DNA of 64,000 bases from Streptomyces sp. JJ66 (GTDB lineage: Bacteria; Actinomycetota; Actinomycetes; Streptomycetales; Streptomycetaceae): positions 66,814 through 130,813 of the forward strand of contig NZ_JAEVFI010000032.1 in the NCBI RefSeq assembly GCF_019303495.1, given 5' to 3'. Position numbers and translations under genes: made by a program. The notes under the pieces are model-generated. The model was not told the origin of the DNA and ran no database searches. It was given only the letters and a program-made list of their open reading frames with translations. Below are positions 36,316-43,325 of the stretch, piece by piece (the stretch's first letter is position 1; each line of letters begins with the position of its first letter).

Positions 36316-36441
36316 AGCGGCTCCTCACATGTGGCAGAACTGGCTACGCCTCTGGTTGTCGCTGGCGTGCCCCCAGTGGCCCGCTCCATGGGCGCGCCAC
36401 GCCAGCCCCCCTCGGCGCGGGACGTACCCGGCCGGGGGCGT

Positions 36442-37479
36442 TCAAGGGGTGCCAGGGGAGGGTGCCGCGCCGCGCCGGGCCGTCGGCAGCGGGCGGCTGC
36501 CGGGTGGGAGGCCCGGCGAACCGTCGGCTCCGAGCAGCTCGCCCATGAGGAAACGCCGGGTCAGGTCCGCCACGGCTTCGGGGCGTTCCAGCACGGCCCA
36601 GTGGTCTGTCTCCGGGATGACGCGGAAGGTGCTCGGGGTGATCGTGGACGCGAAGGCCCGCTGGTGGGCGGGGGAGCTGACGGTGTCGTGCTCGCCGCTG
36701 AACACCAGCGTCGGCACCCCGGACAGGCCACCGGTCAGTGGCAGCCGCCGGTGCATGGCGCGGTCGAGGACGGCCATCGCGTGCGGCGTGCGGAGCACGG
36801 TGCGCAGCAGTGAGCGGCGCACGTACCGGTGCGCCAGGTCGCGCCGGTGGACGGGGCGGGCGGGGTCCGCGCAGAGCATGCTCTCCGCCGCGAGGTCGGC
36901 GAACGCCTCGGCCTGCCCGGCCGCGAGCTGGTCGGCGGCGCGACCCCAGTGGGCCTGCTGCGCGGGCGTGATGTGGGCCGGGACGCCGCCGAGGACCAGG
37001 CGGGCGACGCGCTCGGGGCGACGCTGGGCGTAGCCGAAGGCGATGGCCGAACCGTAGGAGTAGCCGAACAGGTTGACCCGCGGCACGCCCAGGTCGTCGA
37101 TGATGTGGGCGACGGCGGTGCACAGCAGCGCGCTGTCCTGCTCGGGGCGCAGCGGGTCGGAGTCGCCCATGCCGGGCAGGTCGGCGGTGACCACGTCCGC
37201 GACGGGCCCGATGGCGTCCTCCAGGTGAGTCCAGCCGTACATGCCCTGGAGCGCCCCGCCCAGCACGATGAGCGGCTCGGTGCGCGGACGCGGCTGCTCC
37301 AGCACGCGGTAGGCGTACGCCAGGCCCGCCACGCGCAGGCGTCGGACCCGCTCACGCGGTGGGCCGCTGGCGCACGGCACGTCACCCGCGTGCGGGGCGT
37401 CACTGGTGTGCGGCCTGGCGCTTTCCTGCTGCGAGGCGCTCGCGCGCTGCGTGGCGTTCTGCCCCGGCCCTGGCGTCAT
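36442..37479 (-). CDS. Alpha/beta hydrolase
   Basis: Alpha/beta-hydrolase fold, 345 aa. The nucleophile elbow is GYSYGSA, the acid is Asp in FSGEHDTV and the base is His in ETDHWAVLERP. The oxyanion region LGGALQGMYGW is near residue 75. N- and C-terminal tails (about 45 and 30 residues) are low complexity. It starts 3 bp after the ketosynthase stop, so it is the last gene of an ACP-KS-hydrolase operon and could release or edit an acyl chain held on the ACP. This is inference from context. Confidence 0.85.
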   Translation of the reverse strand: MTPGPGQNATQRASASQQESARPHTSDAPHAGDVPCASGPPRERVRRLRVAGLAYAYRVLEQPRPRTEPLIVLGGALQGMYGWTHLEDAIGPVADVVTADLPGMGDSDPLRPEQDSALLCTAVAHIIDDLGVPRVNLFGYSYGSAIAFGYAQRRPERVARLVLGGVPAHITPAQQAHWGRAADQLAAGQAEAFADLAAESMLCADPARPVHRRDLAHRYVRRSLLRTVLRTPHAMAVLDRAMHRRLPLTGGLSGVPTLVFSGEHDTVSSPAHQRAFASTITPSTFRVIPETDHWAVLERPEAVADLTRRFLMGELLGADGSPGLPPGSRPLPTARRGAAPSPGTP

Positions 37480-37482
37480 GGC

Positions 37483-38796
37483 TCAGCCGCCGACCAGGAC
37501 GAGGGCCGCGTTGTGGCCGCCGAAGCCGAGTGAGGTCTTCACCGCGCACTCCAGCCGCGCGGGCCGGGCCGCCTTGGCCACCACGTCCACCGGAACGAGC
37601 GGGTCGAGGGCGTCCAGGTTGACGGTCGGCGGGACGCGTTGGTGCTCCAGCGCGAGCACGGTCAGCGCCGTCTCGATGCCGCCCGAGGCGCCGAGCGCGT
37701 GCCCGGTCATCGCCTTGGTGGAGGTGACCAGCGGGCGCTCGCCCAGGACGCGGTGCAGCATGGAGCTTTCCACCAGGTCGTTGACGACCGTGGAGGTGCC
37801 GTGCGCGTTGACGTGATCGACGTCCGCCGGGGCCACGTCCGCGTCGGCCAGCGCCGCGCGCAGTGCCCGTTCCACGCCCGCGCCCTCGGGGTCGGGTGCG
37901 ACGGGGGAGTACGCGTCGTTGGTCGCGCCGTACCCGACGACGTGCGCCCGTACCCGCGCCCCACGGGCCCGGGCGTGCTCGGGCCGCTCCAGCACCAGCA
38001 GGCCCGCGCCCTCGCCGATGACGAACCCGTCCCGGTCCGCGTCGAACGGGCGGCAGGCGGCGGCCGGATCATCCCGGCGGGTGGACAGCGCCCGCAGGCG
38101 GCACGCGCTGGCGATCAGCAGCCGCGCGCACACCGACTCCGCGCCGCCCGCGACCGCGACGTCACAGACCCCCGCGCGCAGCAGCATGCGCGCCGTGCCG
38201 ATGGCGTCGGTGCCGGACGCGCACGCCGTGGCCACCGAAAGCCCCGGCCCGTGCGCGCCCAGCTCCCGGCAGACGGCGCTGACCGCGCCATTGACCGAGG
38301 TGAGTGCGCCCAGCTTGGGAGATACCCGGCGCGGGCCCCGCGCGGCGAGCGCGGCGGCCTGCTCGTCGTAGAACGGCAGCCCACCGTGCGCCGAGCCGAT
38401 GACGACGGCGACGCGCCCGGCGTCCCACACCGCCGGGTCCAGACCGGCGTCGGCCACCGCCTCCCGGGCGGCGACGACGGCGAGCTGGGCGAAACGGTCC
38501 ATCAGCCGGGTGCGCTCCACGCCCAGCACCGCTTCCGGGTCGAGGGCTGCGCCGTCGATGCCGTAGAAGAAGTCGCAGGACAGACCGGCCAGTTCGGCGG
38601 GACGGCAGACACCGGACGGCGTACCGGCCGTCGTCACGGCGTGCCAGGTCTCCGCCGCGCCAACCCCGGCGGCCGTGACCAGGCCAAGGCCCGTCACCGC
38701 CGCCGCGAAGCCATCCCCGGCCGGTCCCCGAGCGCCGCTCGCGTGCCCGCTACCCGCGTGCCCGCCACCCACGTGCCCGCCGCCCTCCCCGCTCAC
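37483..38796 (-). CDS. Beta-ketoacyl-ACP synthase (FabF/type II PKS-like)
   Basis: Condensing enzyme with a complete KAS II active site: Cys192 in TACASG, His332 in NAHGTST, Lys361 and His366 in KAMTGHALGASG. The first 28 residues are a Gly/His-rich tail, and the body is FabF-length. Its GTG overlaps the ACP stop codon (GTGA), so ACP and KS are translationally coupled. The usual malonyl transferase, ketoreductase and chain-length factor are absent, so it is not a standard FAS or type II PKS locus. It may extend or transfer one acyl unit in an unknown pathway. Confidence 0.9.
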   Translation of the reverse strand: MSGEGGGHVGGGHAGSGHASGARGPAGDGFAAAVTGLGLVTAAGVGAAETWHAVTTAGTPSGVCRPAELAGLSCDFFYGIDGAALDPEAVLGVERTRLMDRFAQLAVVAAREAVADAGLDPAVWDAGRVAVVIGSAHGGLPFYDEQAAALAARGPRRVSPKLGALTSVNGAVSAVCRELGAHGPGLSVATACASGTDAIGTARMLLRAGVCDVAVAGGAESVCARLLIASACRLRALSTRRDDPAAACRPFDADRDGFVIGEGAGLLVLERPEHARARGARVRAHVVGYGATNDAYSPVAPDPEGAGVERALRAALADADVAPADVDHVNAHGTSTVVNDLVESSMLHRVLGERPLVTSTKAMTGHALGASGGIETALTVLALEHQRVPPTVNLDALDPLVPVDVVAKAARPARLECAVKTSLGFGGHNAALVLVGG

Positions 38797-39026
38797 GCCG
38801 CCGCCCGGTCCGCTACGACGGCCACCAGGCGCCCCACCGTGTCCCGGGAGGTCAGCTCCACGTCGTCCAGGTCGATGCGCAGCCGGTCCTCGATCAGCAG
38901 GCGCAGCTCCTCCAGCGCCAGGGAGTCCATGCGCAGTTGCCGCAGCGGGACCTCGGGACGCACGGCAGCGGCGTCCACCCCGAACTTCTGCGTCAGCAGC
39001 GTGCTGACGTGCTCTGCGATCTCCAC
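38793..39026 (-). CDS. Acyl carrier protein
   Basis: 77-aa four-helix carrier protein. Ser35 in RMDSLALEEL is the phosphopantetheine attachment site. It begins MEIAEHVSTLLTQKFG. It is the first gene of the operon with the coupled ketosynthase and hydrolase. A promoter-like pair lies upstream (39062-39090). A dedicated ACP distinct from the housekeeping AcpP suggests specialised chemistry. Confidence 0.92.
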   Translation of the reverse strand: MEIAEHVSTLLTQKFGVDAAAVRPEVPLRQLRMDSLALEELRLLIEDRLRIDLDDVELTSRDTVGRLVAVVADRAAA

Positions 39027-39061
39027 TCGGCCGTTCCCTCGCTCCCCGCCCCTGCGCAGCG

Positions 39062-39090
39062 GTCGTACGGGTATGTCGTACGTCGGACAA
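39062..39090 (-). promoter_or_regulatory. Putative promoter of the ACP-KS-hydrolase operon
   Basis: On the minus strand TTGTCC (39090-39085) and TACGAC (39067-39062) are separated by 17 nt, 36 bp before the ACP start. The 324-bp gap 39027-39350 shows no gene. Confidence 0.5.
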
Positions 39091-39350
39091 GGTGCAAAAC
39101 GCCGGGGGTGCGCGCGAGGTTACGTCGCCCGGCGCCGCGACACCCGAAGGAGGCCCGCCGAACAGCCGTAGGGTGCCGGATTTGCCAGCACGGCCGGGTC
39201 CGCCGCCCCCGAGCTCCGCCAAACGGCTCCGGCCCGGCGTGGGACACCCGGTGCGGACCCGTCGGACGTGGAACCATACGCCCGCCGATCGAGTCGTTAT
39301 AGGCATGAATCCGGCGAAGCAGACAAAGCATAGAGAACGGTGGATAAGTG

Positions 39351-39821
39351 ATGAACGGAATGAAAGGAATACGGATTCCGCGCGGGGCGGTGGCGTGCGG
39401 CGCCGCGCTCGGACTGGGTGCCGCGCTCACCGGTGTGGCACCCGCGAACAGCGCGGAGGCGCGCGGGGCCGCGAATGGGCGCTACAACGCCGAGGAGATC
39501 CACCACTTCCTGGAGGGCTTCTACGGCAACACCGGCCCGCGCGCGTGGGAGCGCGAACATCTCGTCGGAGACGACCTCAAGCGGCGCGCCGAGCAGACCG
39601 AGGACTTCGACCTGCTGATGTGCGCACAGAACACGCCGGAGGACATCGAGGTGGGCGAGGTGACCGCAGCCCAGTCCGCTGGGGTCGGCTGGGCGACGGT
39701 GCGGCTGAGCTGGGGTGACAGCGCGGAGGCCACCGCCTTCACCGCCTACGTCGAGCTGGACGGCGACAAGCCGCTCAAGCTGCACGAGGTGGCCTGCGAG
39801 ACGCCGGAGACTGGCGGCTGA
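39351..39821 (+). CDS. Small secreted protein of unknown function
   Basis: 156 aa. A Sec-type signal peptide (basic start, GAVACGAALGLGAALTG core, cleavage probably after ANSA near residue 34) precedes an acidic mature domain of about 120 residues. YNAEEIHHFLEGFYGNTGP and WATVRLSWGDSAEATAFTAY suggest a compact fold. Two Cys remain, perhaps a disulfide. GTG 3 bp upstream is an equally placed alternative start; GGTGG at 39339 favours the ATG. I do not recognise a family. It ends at a perfect 16-bp terminator-like repeat. Confidence 0.72.
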   Translation: MNGMKGIRIPRGAVACGAALGLGAALTGVAPANSAEARGAANGRYNAEEIHHFLEGFYGNTGPRAWEREHLVGDDLKRRAEQTEDFDLLMCAQNTPEDIEVGEVTAAQSAGVGWATVRLSWGDSAEATAFTAYVELDGDKPLKLHEVACETPETGG

Positions 39822-39824
39822 GGC

Positions 39825-39862
39825 TTCCGGTTACCGGAGGTCGCGGCCTCCGGTAACCGGAA
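39825..39862. terminator. 16-bp perfect inverted repeat after the secreted-protein gene
   Basis: TTCCGGTTACCGGAGG (39825-39840) pairs exactly with 39847-39862 around TCGCGG. Confidence 0.75.
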
Positions 39863-39891
39863 CCTGGGCGCTACCGAACTCTTGCCCAGTG

Positions 39892-39911
39892 CTCCACCCT
39901 TCAGGGTGGAG
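39892..39911. repeat. Hairpin CTCCACCCT-TC-AGGGTGGAG
   Basis: Perfect 9-bp arms around TC. The CCTTCAGGG core is the same as in the right-end hairpin of the nearby TnpB remnant (40118-40138), so it may belong to the same or an earlier IS200/IS605-type end. Confidence 0.5.
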
Positions 39912-39972
39912 GTGCAGGGCATCTTTGCGCCGGCGGCCCGGAGGGGCGCAGCGCCACTGCTAAGGTCGCTTT

Positions 39973-39993
39973 GTCCGACAACGGAGTTGTCGG
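39973..39993. repeat. 9-bp inverted repeat TCCGACAAC-N3-GTTGTCGGA
   Basis: Perfect arms with a GGA spacer, just before the TnpB-like tail. Its role is unknown. Confidence 0.5.
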
Positions 39994-40021
39994 ACCTACC
40001 GTCGGACGGGCGGGATGTAAA

Positions 40022-40148
40022 GCCTGTGGAGACCTGGTAAGGCCGTTCCTCACCGAGCGGCACGGGTCCGTGAAGCAGGAACCCGCGGTGGCACCGCGTA
40101 GCGGTGCGGACCGGAATCGTCGCCCCTTCAGGGCGACGAGGACGTCAA
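40022..40148 (+). mobile_element. 3' remnant of an IS200/IS605-type tnpB with right-end hairpin
   Basis: The frame from 40022 reads ACGDLVRPFLTERHGSVKQE followed by PAVAPRSG, the C-terminal tail seen in actinobacterial TnpB/OrfB proteins. No zinc finger, RuvC domain or start is present upstream. The DNA ends in a hairpin, CGTCGCCC (40118-40125) with GGGCGACG (40131-40138), followed by GAGGACGTCAA, the form of a right end. In intact elements this stretch also encodes the omega-RNA scaffold. The element's end overlaps the stop codon of the convergent nitrobindin gene. Confidence 0.65.
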
Positions 40149-40717
40149 TTGAAGAAGGCGATCCCGTCGTCGGGGAGGTCCCCCAGGTCCTTGGCCCACT
40201 GGCTCGGGTCCACGACCTTCTTCAGCTGGGCGGACATGTACGGGCGCAGCGGCACCTGCGGGGTGGCCTTCTCCCCCACCCACATCAGGTCGCCCTTGAC
40301 GTAGCCGTACAGGCGCTTGCCGCCGCTGTACGGGCTCGCGGAGGCGAGGCTGGCGATGGCGTCGGTCGCGAGGTCGATCTGCGGCTTGCCCTCGGCCAGC
40401 TCGCCGTACCAGATCTCGGCGACGCCCTGGTCGCGGATCATGGTCACCTCGACCTTGCGGCCCTCGCTGATCCGCCAGTAGCCGGTCTCCGTCTCCAGCG
40501 GGCGCACCTTGTTGCCGTCGGCGTCCAGCACCCAGGAGTGCGAGACGTACTCCAGGAAGTCCCGCCCGTCGTGGCGGAAGGAGACCTCCTGACCGAAGTT
40601 GCACTGCTCGGAACCGGAGGACTCCGGGAAGTCGGCGACGCCCGCGCCCGTCCAGTCGCCGAGGAGGAAGGCGAGGGGGACGAGGCCGGGGTGCAGGTCG
40701 GACGGGATCTCGATCAT
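40145..40717 (-). CDS. Nitrobindin-like heme-binding beta-barrel (DUF1794/FABP-like)
   Basis: 190-aa beta-barrel related to nitrobindin. Family landmarks are LAFLLGDWTGAGV near residue 15, VSFRHDGRDFLEYVSHSW, LETETGYWRI, and the C-terminal MSAQLKKV. Nitrobindins bind ferric heme and can isomerise peroxynitrite; activity here is inferred. The final residues AFFN and the TGA lie exactly at the right end of the TnpB remnant, so the last codons may have been altered by the insertion. Confidence 0.88.
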   Translation of the reverse strand: MIEIPSDLHPGLVPLAFLLGDWTGAGVADFPESSGSEQCNFGQEVSFRHDGRDFLEYVSHSWVLDADGNKVRPLETETGYWRISEGRKVEVTMIRDQGVAEIWYGELAEGKPQIDLATDAIASLASASPYSGGKRLYGYVKGDLMWVGEKATPQVPLRPYMSAQLKKVVDPSQWAKDLGDLPDDGIAFFN

Positions 40718-40811
40718 GGAGTCAGACGCTCGCTGGTTCGGGTTAGCGGATGCGGTGCGGGTGGGGCGGAGTGGTCGCGCGGGGGTGCCGCCTCGGGACG
40801 CGGCGCCGGGC

Positions 40812-40913
40812 TCAGCGCTGGCCCTGGAAGAGCTTCTTGACGACCAGGAGCGCGAACCCGCCGGTCCCGAGGACGACCAGGACCATCAGGGAGATGAAGA
40901 ATGCCTCAAGCAC
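40812..40913 (-). CDS. 33-aa single-pass membrane microprotein
   Basis: A GTG with AAGGAG 7 nt upstream opens a 33-codon gene: an acidic/hydrophobic start (LEAFFISLMVLVVLGTGGFA) forms a membrane helix, then a basic end LVVKKLFQGQR. The strong ribosome-binding site and ordered hydrophobic-then-basic layout support translation. It lies between nitrobindin and DsrE genes. Function unknown. Confidence 0.72.
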   Translation of the reverse strand: MLEAFFISLMVLVVLGTGGFALLVVKKLFQGQR

Positions 40914-41028
40914 GGGGGCGCTCCTTGCGCGGCTCGGTTGGACGGACGGCCGGGGCCGAGTCTAGTCGCCGGGCCGGGCGCCGGCGCTGTGAGGTCCGCC
41001 GCCCGGCTACGCCGGATACGGTGGCCCC

Positions 41029-41409
41029 ATGGCCAACGGTGCAGACGGTACGCGCAGGCTCGTGATCAAGGTGACGGCCGGGAGTGACGCCCCCGAGCGC
41101 TGCTCGCAGGCGTTCACGGTCGCCGCGGTGGCGGCGGCGAGCGGGGTGGAGGTCTCGCTGTGGCTCACCGGTGAGTCGGCGTGGTTCGCGCTGCCGGGCC
41201 GCGCGGCGGAGTTCGAGCTGCCGCACGCGGCGCCGCTGCCGGAGCTGATCGCGGGCATCCAGGCGGCCGGACGCATCACCCTGTGCACCCAGTGCGCGGC
41301 GCGGCGGGACATCACGGAGGCCGACGTGCTCGACGGCATCCGCATCGCCGGCGCCCAGGTCTTCGTCGCCGAAGCCACGGCACTGGGCACCCAGGCGCTG
41401 GTGTACTAG
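41029..41409 (+). CDS. DsrE-family protein
   Basis: 126-aa DsrE/DsrF-like alpha/beta protein of the sulfur-relay superfamily: KVTAGSDAPERCSQAF near the start, GVEVSLWLTGESAWFAL in the middle, and LCTQCAARRDI with two Cys near residue 87 that could carry persulfide. It is convergent with the sulfurtransferase operon, so a shared sulfur theme is plausible. TACGGT (41017-41022) ends 6 nt before the ATG, implying a leaderless mRNA. Confidence 0.87.
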   Translation: MANGADGTRRLVIKVTAGSDAPERCSQAFTVAAVAAASGVEVSLWLTGESAWFALPGRAAEFELPHAAPLPELIAGIQAAGRITLCTQCAARRDITEADVLDGIRIAGAQVFVAEATALGTQALVY

Positions 41410-41424
41410 GAGTTTCCCGGCCTC

Positions 41425-41465
41425 TTCCCGAAACCGGGTGGCCGTTTCCCGAAACCGGGTGGCCG
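41425..41465. repeat. 20-bp direct repeat, two copies
   Basis: TTCCCGAAACCGGGTGGCCG occurs at 41425-41444 and 41446-41465 with 1 bp between. Each copy can fold (CCCG-AAAC-CGGG). They follow the DsrE stop codon. Confidence 0.85.
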
Positions 41466-41518
41466 TGCCACCGGACCCCCTTCGGCTTCCCCGCCGCGCT
41501 TGCGCCCGGCAGCGGCAA

Positions 41519-41556
41519 GGGCCGCATCCCTCGGCGTCCAACCCGGGATGCGGCCC
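41519..41556. terminator. Bidirectional terminator between DsrE and DUF1416 genes
   Basis: GGGCCGCATCCC (41519-41530) pairs exactly with GGGATGCGGCCC (41545-41556) between convergent genes. Confidence 0.8.
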
Positions 41557-41602
41557 TCGGCCTGCGGCGTGCCAGCGCGCGGCGCGCGGCTGTCGCGGTG
41601 CG

Positions 41603-41890
41603 TCAGACCGCGATGGCGACCTCCGCGACGCCGCCCTGCTGGGCGACGACCGTGCGGTCGGCGGTGCCGCCGGGCACCAGCGCGCGGACGGTCCAGGTGC
41701 CCTCGGCCGCGTAGAACCGGAACTGGCCGGTCGCGGACGTCGGCACCTCGGCGGTGAACTCACCGGTGGAGTCCAGCAGCCGCACGTAGCCGGTGACGGG
41801 CTCGCCGCCACGGGTCACGTGGCCCTGGATGGTGGTCTCACCGGGCTTGATGGTGGAGGCGTCCGGGCCGCCTGCCTGTGCTCCGCACAT
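41603..41890 (-). CDS. DUF1416 protein (SseC-like)
   Basis: 95-aa beta-sandwich protein starting MCGAQAGGPDASTIKPGETT, the signature of the DUF1416 family, whose mycobacterial members (SseC) are encoded with the thiosulfate sulfurtransferase CysA. The same pairing is kept here. It lies 54 bp downstream of the sulfurtransferase with GAGGA before the ATG. The N-terminal MCG motif may be functional. Exact role in sulfur metabolism unknown. Confidence 0.9.
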   Translation of the reverse strand: MCGAQAGGPDASTIKPGETTIQGHVTRGGEPVTGYVRLLDSTGEFTAEVPTSATGQFRFYAAEGTWTVRALVPGGTADRTVVAQQGGVAEVAIAV

Positions 41891-41944
41891 GGGGTTCCTC
41901 TTTCGGATCGGGAAAGCGGGGTGGGGTGCGTCAGCGGGACGCCG

Positions 41945-42784
41945 TTACTTGGCCGGGCCGAGCTCGATCGGGACGCCGACGAGGGAGCCGTACTCCGTCC
42001 AGGAGCCGTCGTAGTTCTTGACGTTCTCCTGGCCCAGCAGCTCGTGCAGCACGAACCAGGTGTGGGCGGAGCGCTCGCCGATGCGGCAGTAGGCGATGGT
42101 GTCGGTGCCCAGGTCCACGCCCTCGGCCTCGTACAGCTCCTTCAGCTCCGCGTCGGTCTTGAAGGTGCCGTCGTCGTTGGCCGACTTCGACCACGGGATG
42201 TTGCGGGCGCTGGGCACGTGGCCCGCGCGCTGCGACTGCTCCTGCGGCAGGTGCGCCGGGGCGAGCAGCTTGCCGCTGAACTCGTCGGGGGAGCGCACGT
42301 CCACCAGGTTCTGGTTGCCGATGGCGTTCACCACGTCGTCGCGGAAGGCGCGGATCGAGGTGTTCTGCGGCTGGGCCCGGTACTGGGTGGCGGGACGGCT
42401 GGGTACCTCGGCGGCCAGGTCGCGCGAGTCCAGCTCCCACTTCTTGCGGCCGCCGTCGAGCAGACGCACGTCCTGGTGGCCGTAGAGCTTGAAGTACCAG
42501 TACGCGTACGCGGCGAACCAGTTGTTGTTGCCGCCGTAGAGGACGACGGTGTCGTCGTTGCCGATGCCCTTCTCGGACAGCAGCTTCTCGAAACCTGCCT
42601 GGTCGACGAAGTCGCGGCGCACGGGGTCCTGGAGGTCCTGCTTCCAGTCGATCCGGACGGCGTTCCTGATGTGGTTCTTGTCGTAGGCCGAGGTGTCCTC
42701 GTCCACCTCGACGATGACCACCTTGGGGTCGTCGATGTGGGCCTCGACCCAGTCGGCGTCCACCAGGACGTCACTGCGGCTCAT
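41945..42784 (-). CDS. Thiosulfate sulfurtransferase (rhodanese, two-domain)
   Basis: 279-aa tandem rhodanese. The C-terminal domain carries the active loop CRIGERS with Cys233, the thiosulfate-type loop; the N-terminal domain has lost its Cys (VLYGGNNNWF) as expected. It moves sulfane sulfur from thiosulfate to thiol acceptors. A strong GGAGGAG precedes the ATG at 42784. The operon starts 351 bp upstream with a Cys-containing leader peptide, then this gene, then DUF1416. Confidence 0.93.
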   Translation of the reverse strand: MSRSDVLVDADWVEAHIDDPKVVIVEVDEDTSAYDKNHIRNAVRIDWKQDLQDPVRRDFVDQAGFEKLLSEKGIGNDDTVVLYGGNNNWFAAYAYWYFKLYGHQDVRLLDGGRKKWELDSRDLAAEVPSRPATQYRAQPQNTSIRAFRDDVVNAIGNQNLVDVRSPDEFSGKLLAPAHLPQEQSQRAGHVPSARNIPWSKSANDDGTFKTDAELKELYEAEGVDLGTDTIAYCRIGERSAHTWFVLHELLGQENVKNYDGSWTEYGSLVGVPIELGPAK

Positions 42785-42981
42785 GGAATCTCCTCCGGGG
42801 GCGTGGGTGCGATGCGGTGTGGGGTGCGGGGCGAGCCGTGCGGCTCGGCGGGGTTCGGGCAGCGTGCTGGTGCGGGCCGGGGCGTGGTGGGTGCGGTGGG
42901 GTACCGCCTGCCACGCGGGCGGGTGCACGGCGCTGTGCGGCGGCGGTGGGTGGTGGCCCCGGTTGCGGGCGGGGCCGGTGC

Positions 42982-42996
42982 GGGCGCCTAGCGCCC
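42982..42996 (-). promoter_or_regulatory. Hairpin in the sulfurtransferase leader region
   Basis: GGGCGC-CTA-GCGCCC (42982-42996) is a compact stem in the 267-bp leader between the peptide stop and the sulfurtransferase. It is a candidate part of an attenuation switch; no alternative pairing was worked out. Confidence 0.35.
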
Positions 42997-43051
42997 CACC
43001 CTGCCGCAGGCGTACGCCGACCGGGTGCGTCCGGCCGGTGGCGCGGGGCCG

Positions 43052-43135
43052 TCAGGCGGTGGGGCGACAGAGCATGGCGGCGACGCGGCACAGGTCCACG
43101 GTCCGTCGCTTGGTGAGTTCCGCCTGTCGGGTCAT
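43052..43135 (-). CDS. 27-aa Cys-containing leader peptide
   Basis: Begins MTRQAELTKRRTVDLCR and ends AAMLCRPTA, with Cys at residues 16 and 23 and an Arg-rich middle. It matches the conserved actinobacterial putative leader peptides placed before sulfur-metabolism genes. In mycobacteria, polycysteine leaderless ORFs act as cysteine-responsive attenuators. A promoter with GTGACA and TACGAT separated by 17 nt (43171-43143, minus strand) ends 7 nt before the ATG, so the mRNA should be leaderless. It precedes the sulfurtransferase-DUF1416 operon. Confidence 0.8.
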   Translation of the reverse strand: MTRQAELTKRRTVDLCRVAAMLCRPTA

Positions 43136-43142
43136 GCCGTCG

Positions 43143-43171
43143 ATCGTAAGGACGCGGACGGTATGTGTCAC
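43143..43171 (-). promoter_or_regulatory. Promoter of the sulfurtransferase leader operon
   Basis: -35 GTGACA (43171-43166) and -10 TACGAT (43148-43143), 17-bp spacer, close to the housekeeping consensus. The predicted start site coincides with the leader peptide ATG. Confidence 0.7.
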
Positions 43172-43325
43172 CGACGTTCCGCATCCCGAGACGTGCGTGT
43201 TTGCATGGTGGGACGCGAGGCAGGGGTCAAGGGGTGCGCGGCGCCGTCTGGTGCGACCCCGGGCGGCTGCATCTCGCGGCCGACCGGGCGCCCGTCTCGG
43301 ATCGTGGACGCCGGTGCGGGTGGTG

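Noticed and set aside
39260..39300. GGAACC ... GTTATA as a SigE- or SigR-type promoter of the secreted-protein gene
   Set aside because: The spacing does not match the known consensus for either sigma factor.
37483..39306. Single 607-codon frame as a long ketosynthase
   Set aside because: The N-terminal third overlaps the ACP gene out of frame; the KS start at the GTGA overlap gives the expected length.
39971..40840. 289-codon plus-strand frame as a full gene
   Set aside because: Only the first ~50 codons resemble TnpB; the rest is antisense to the nitrobindin gene and has no protein character.
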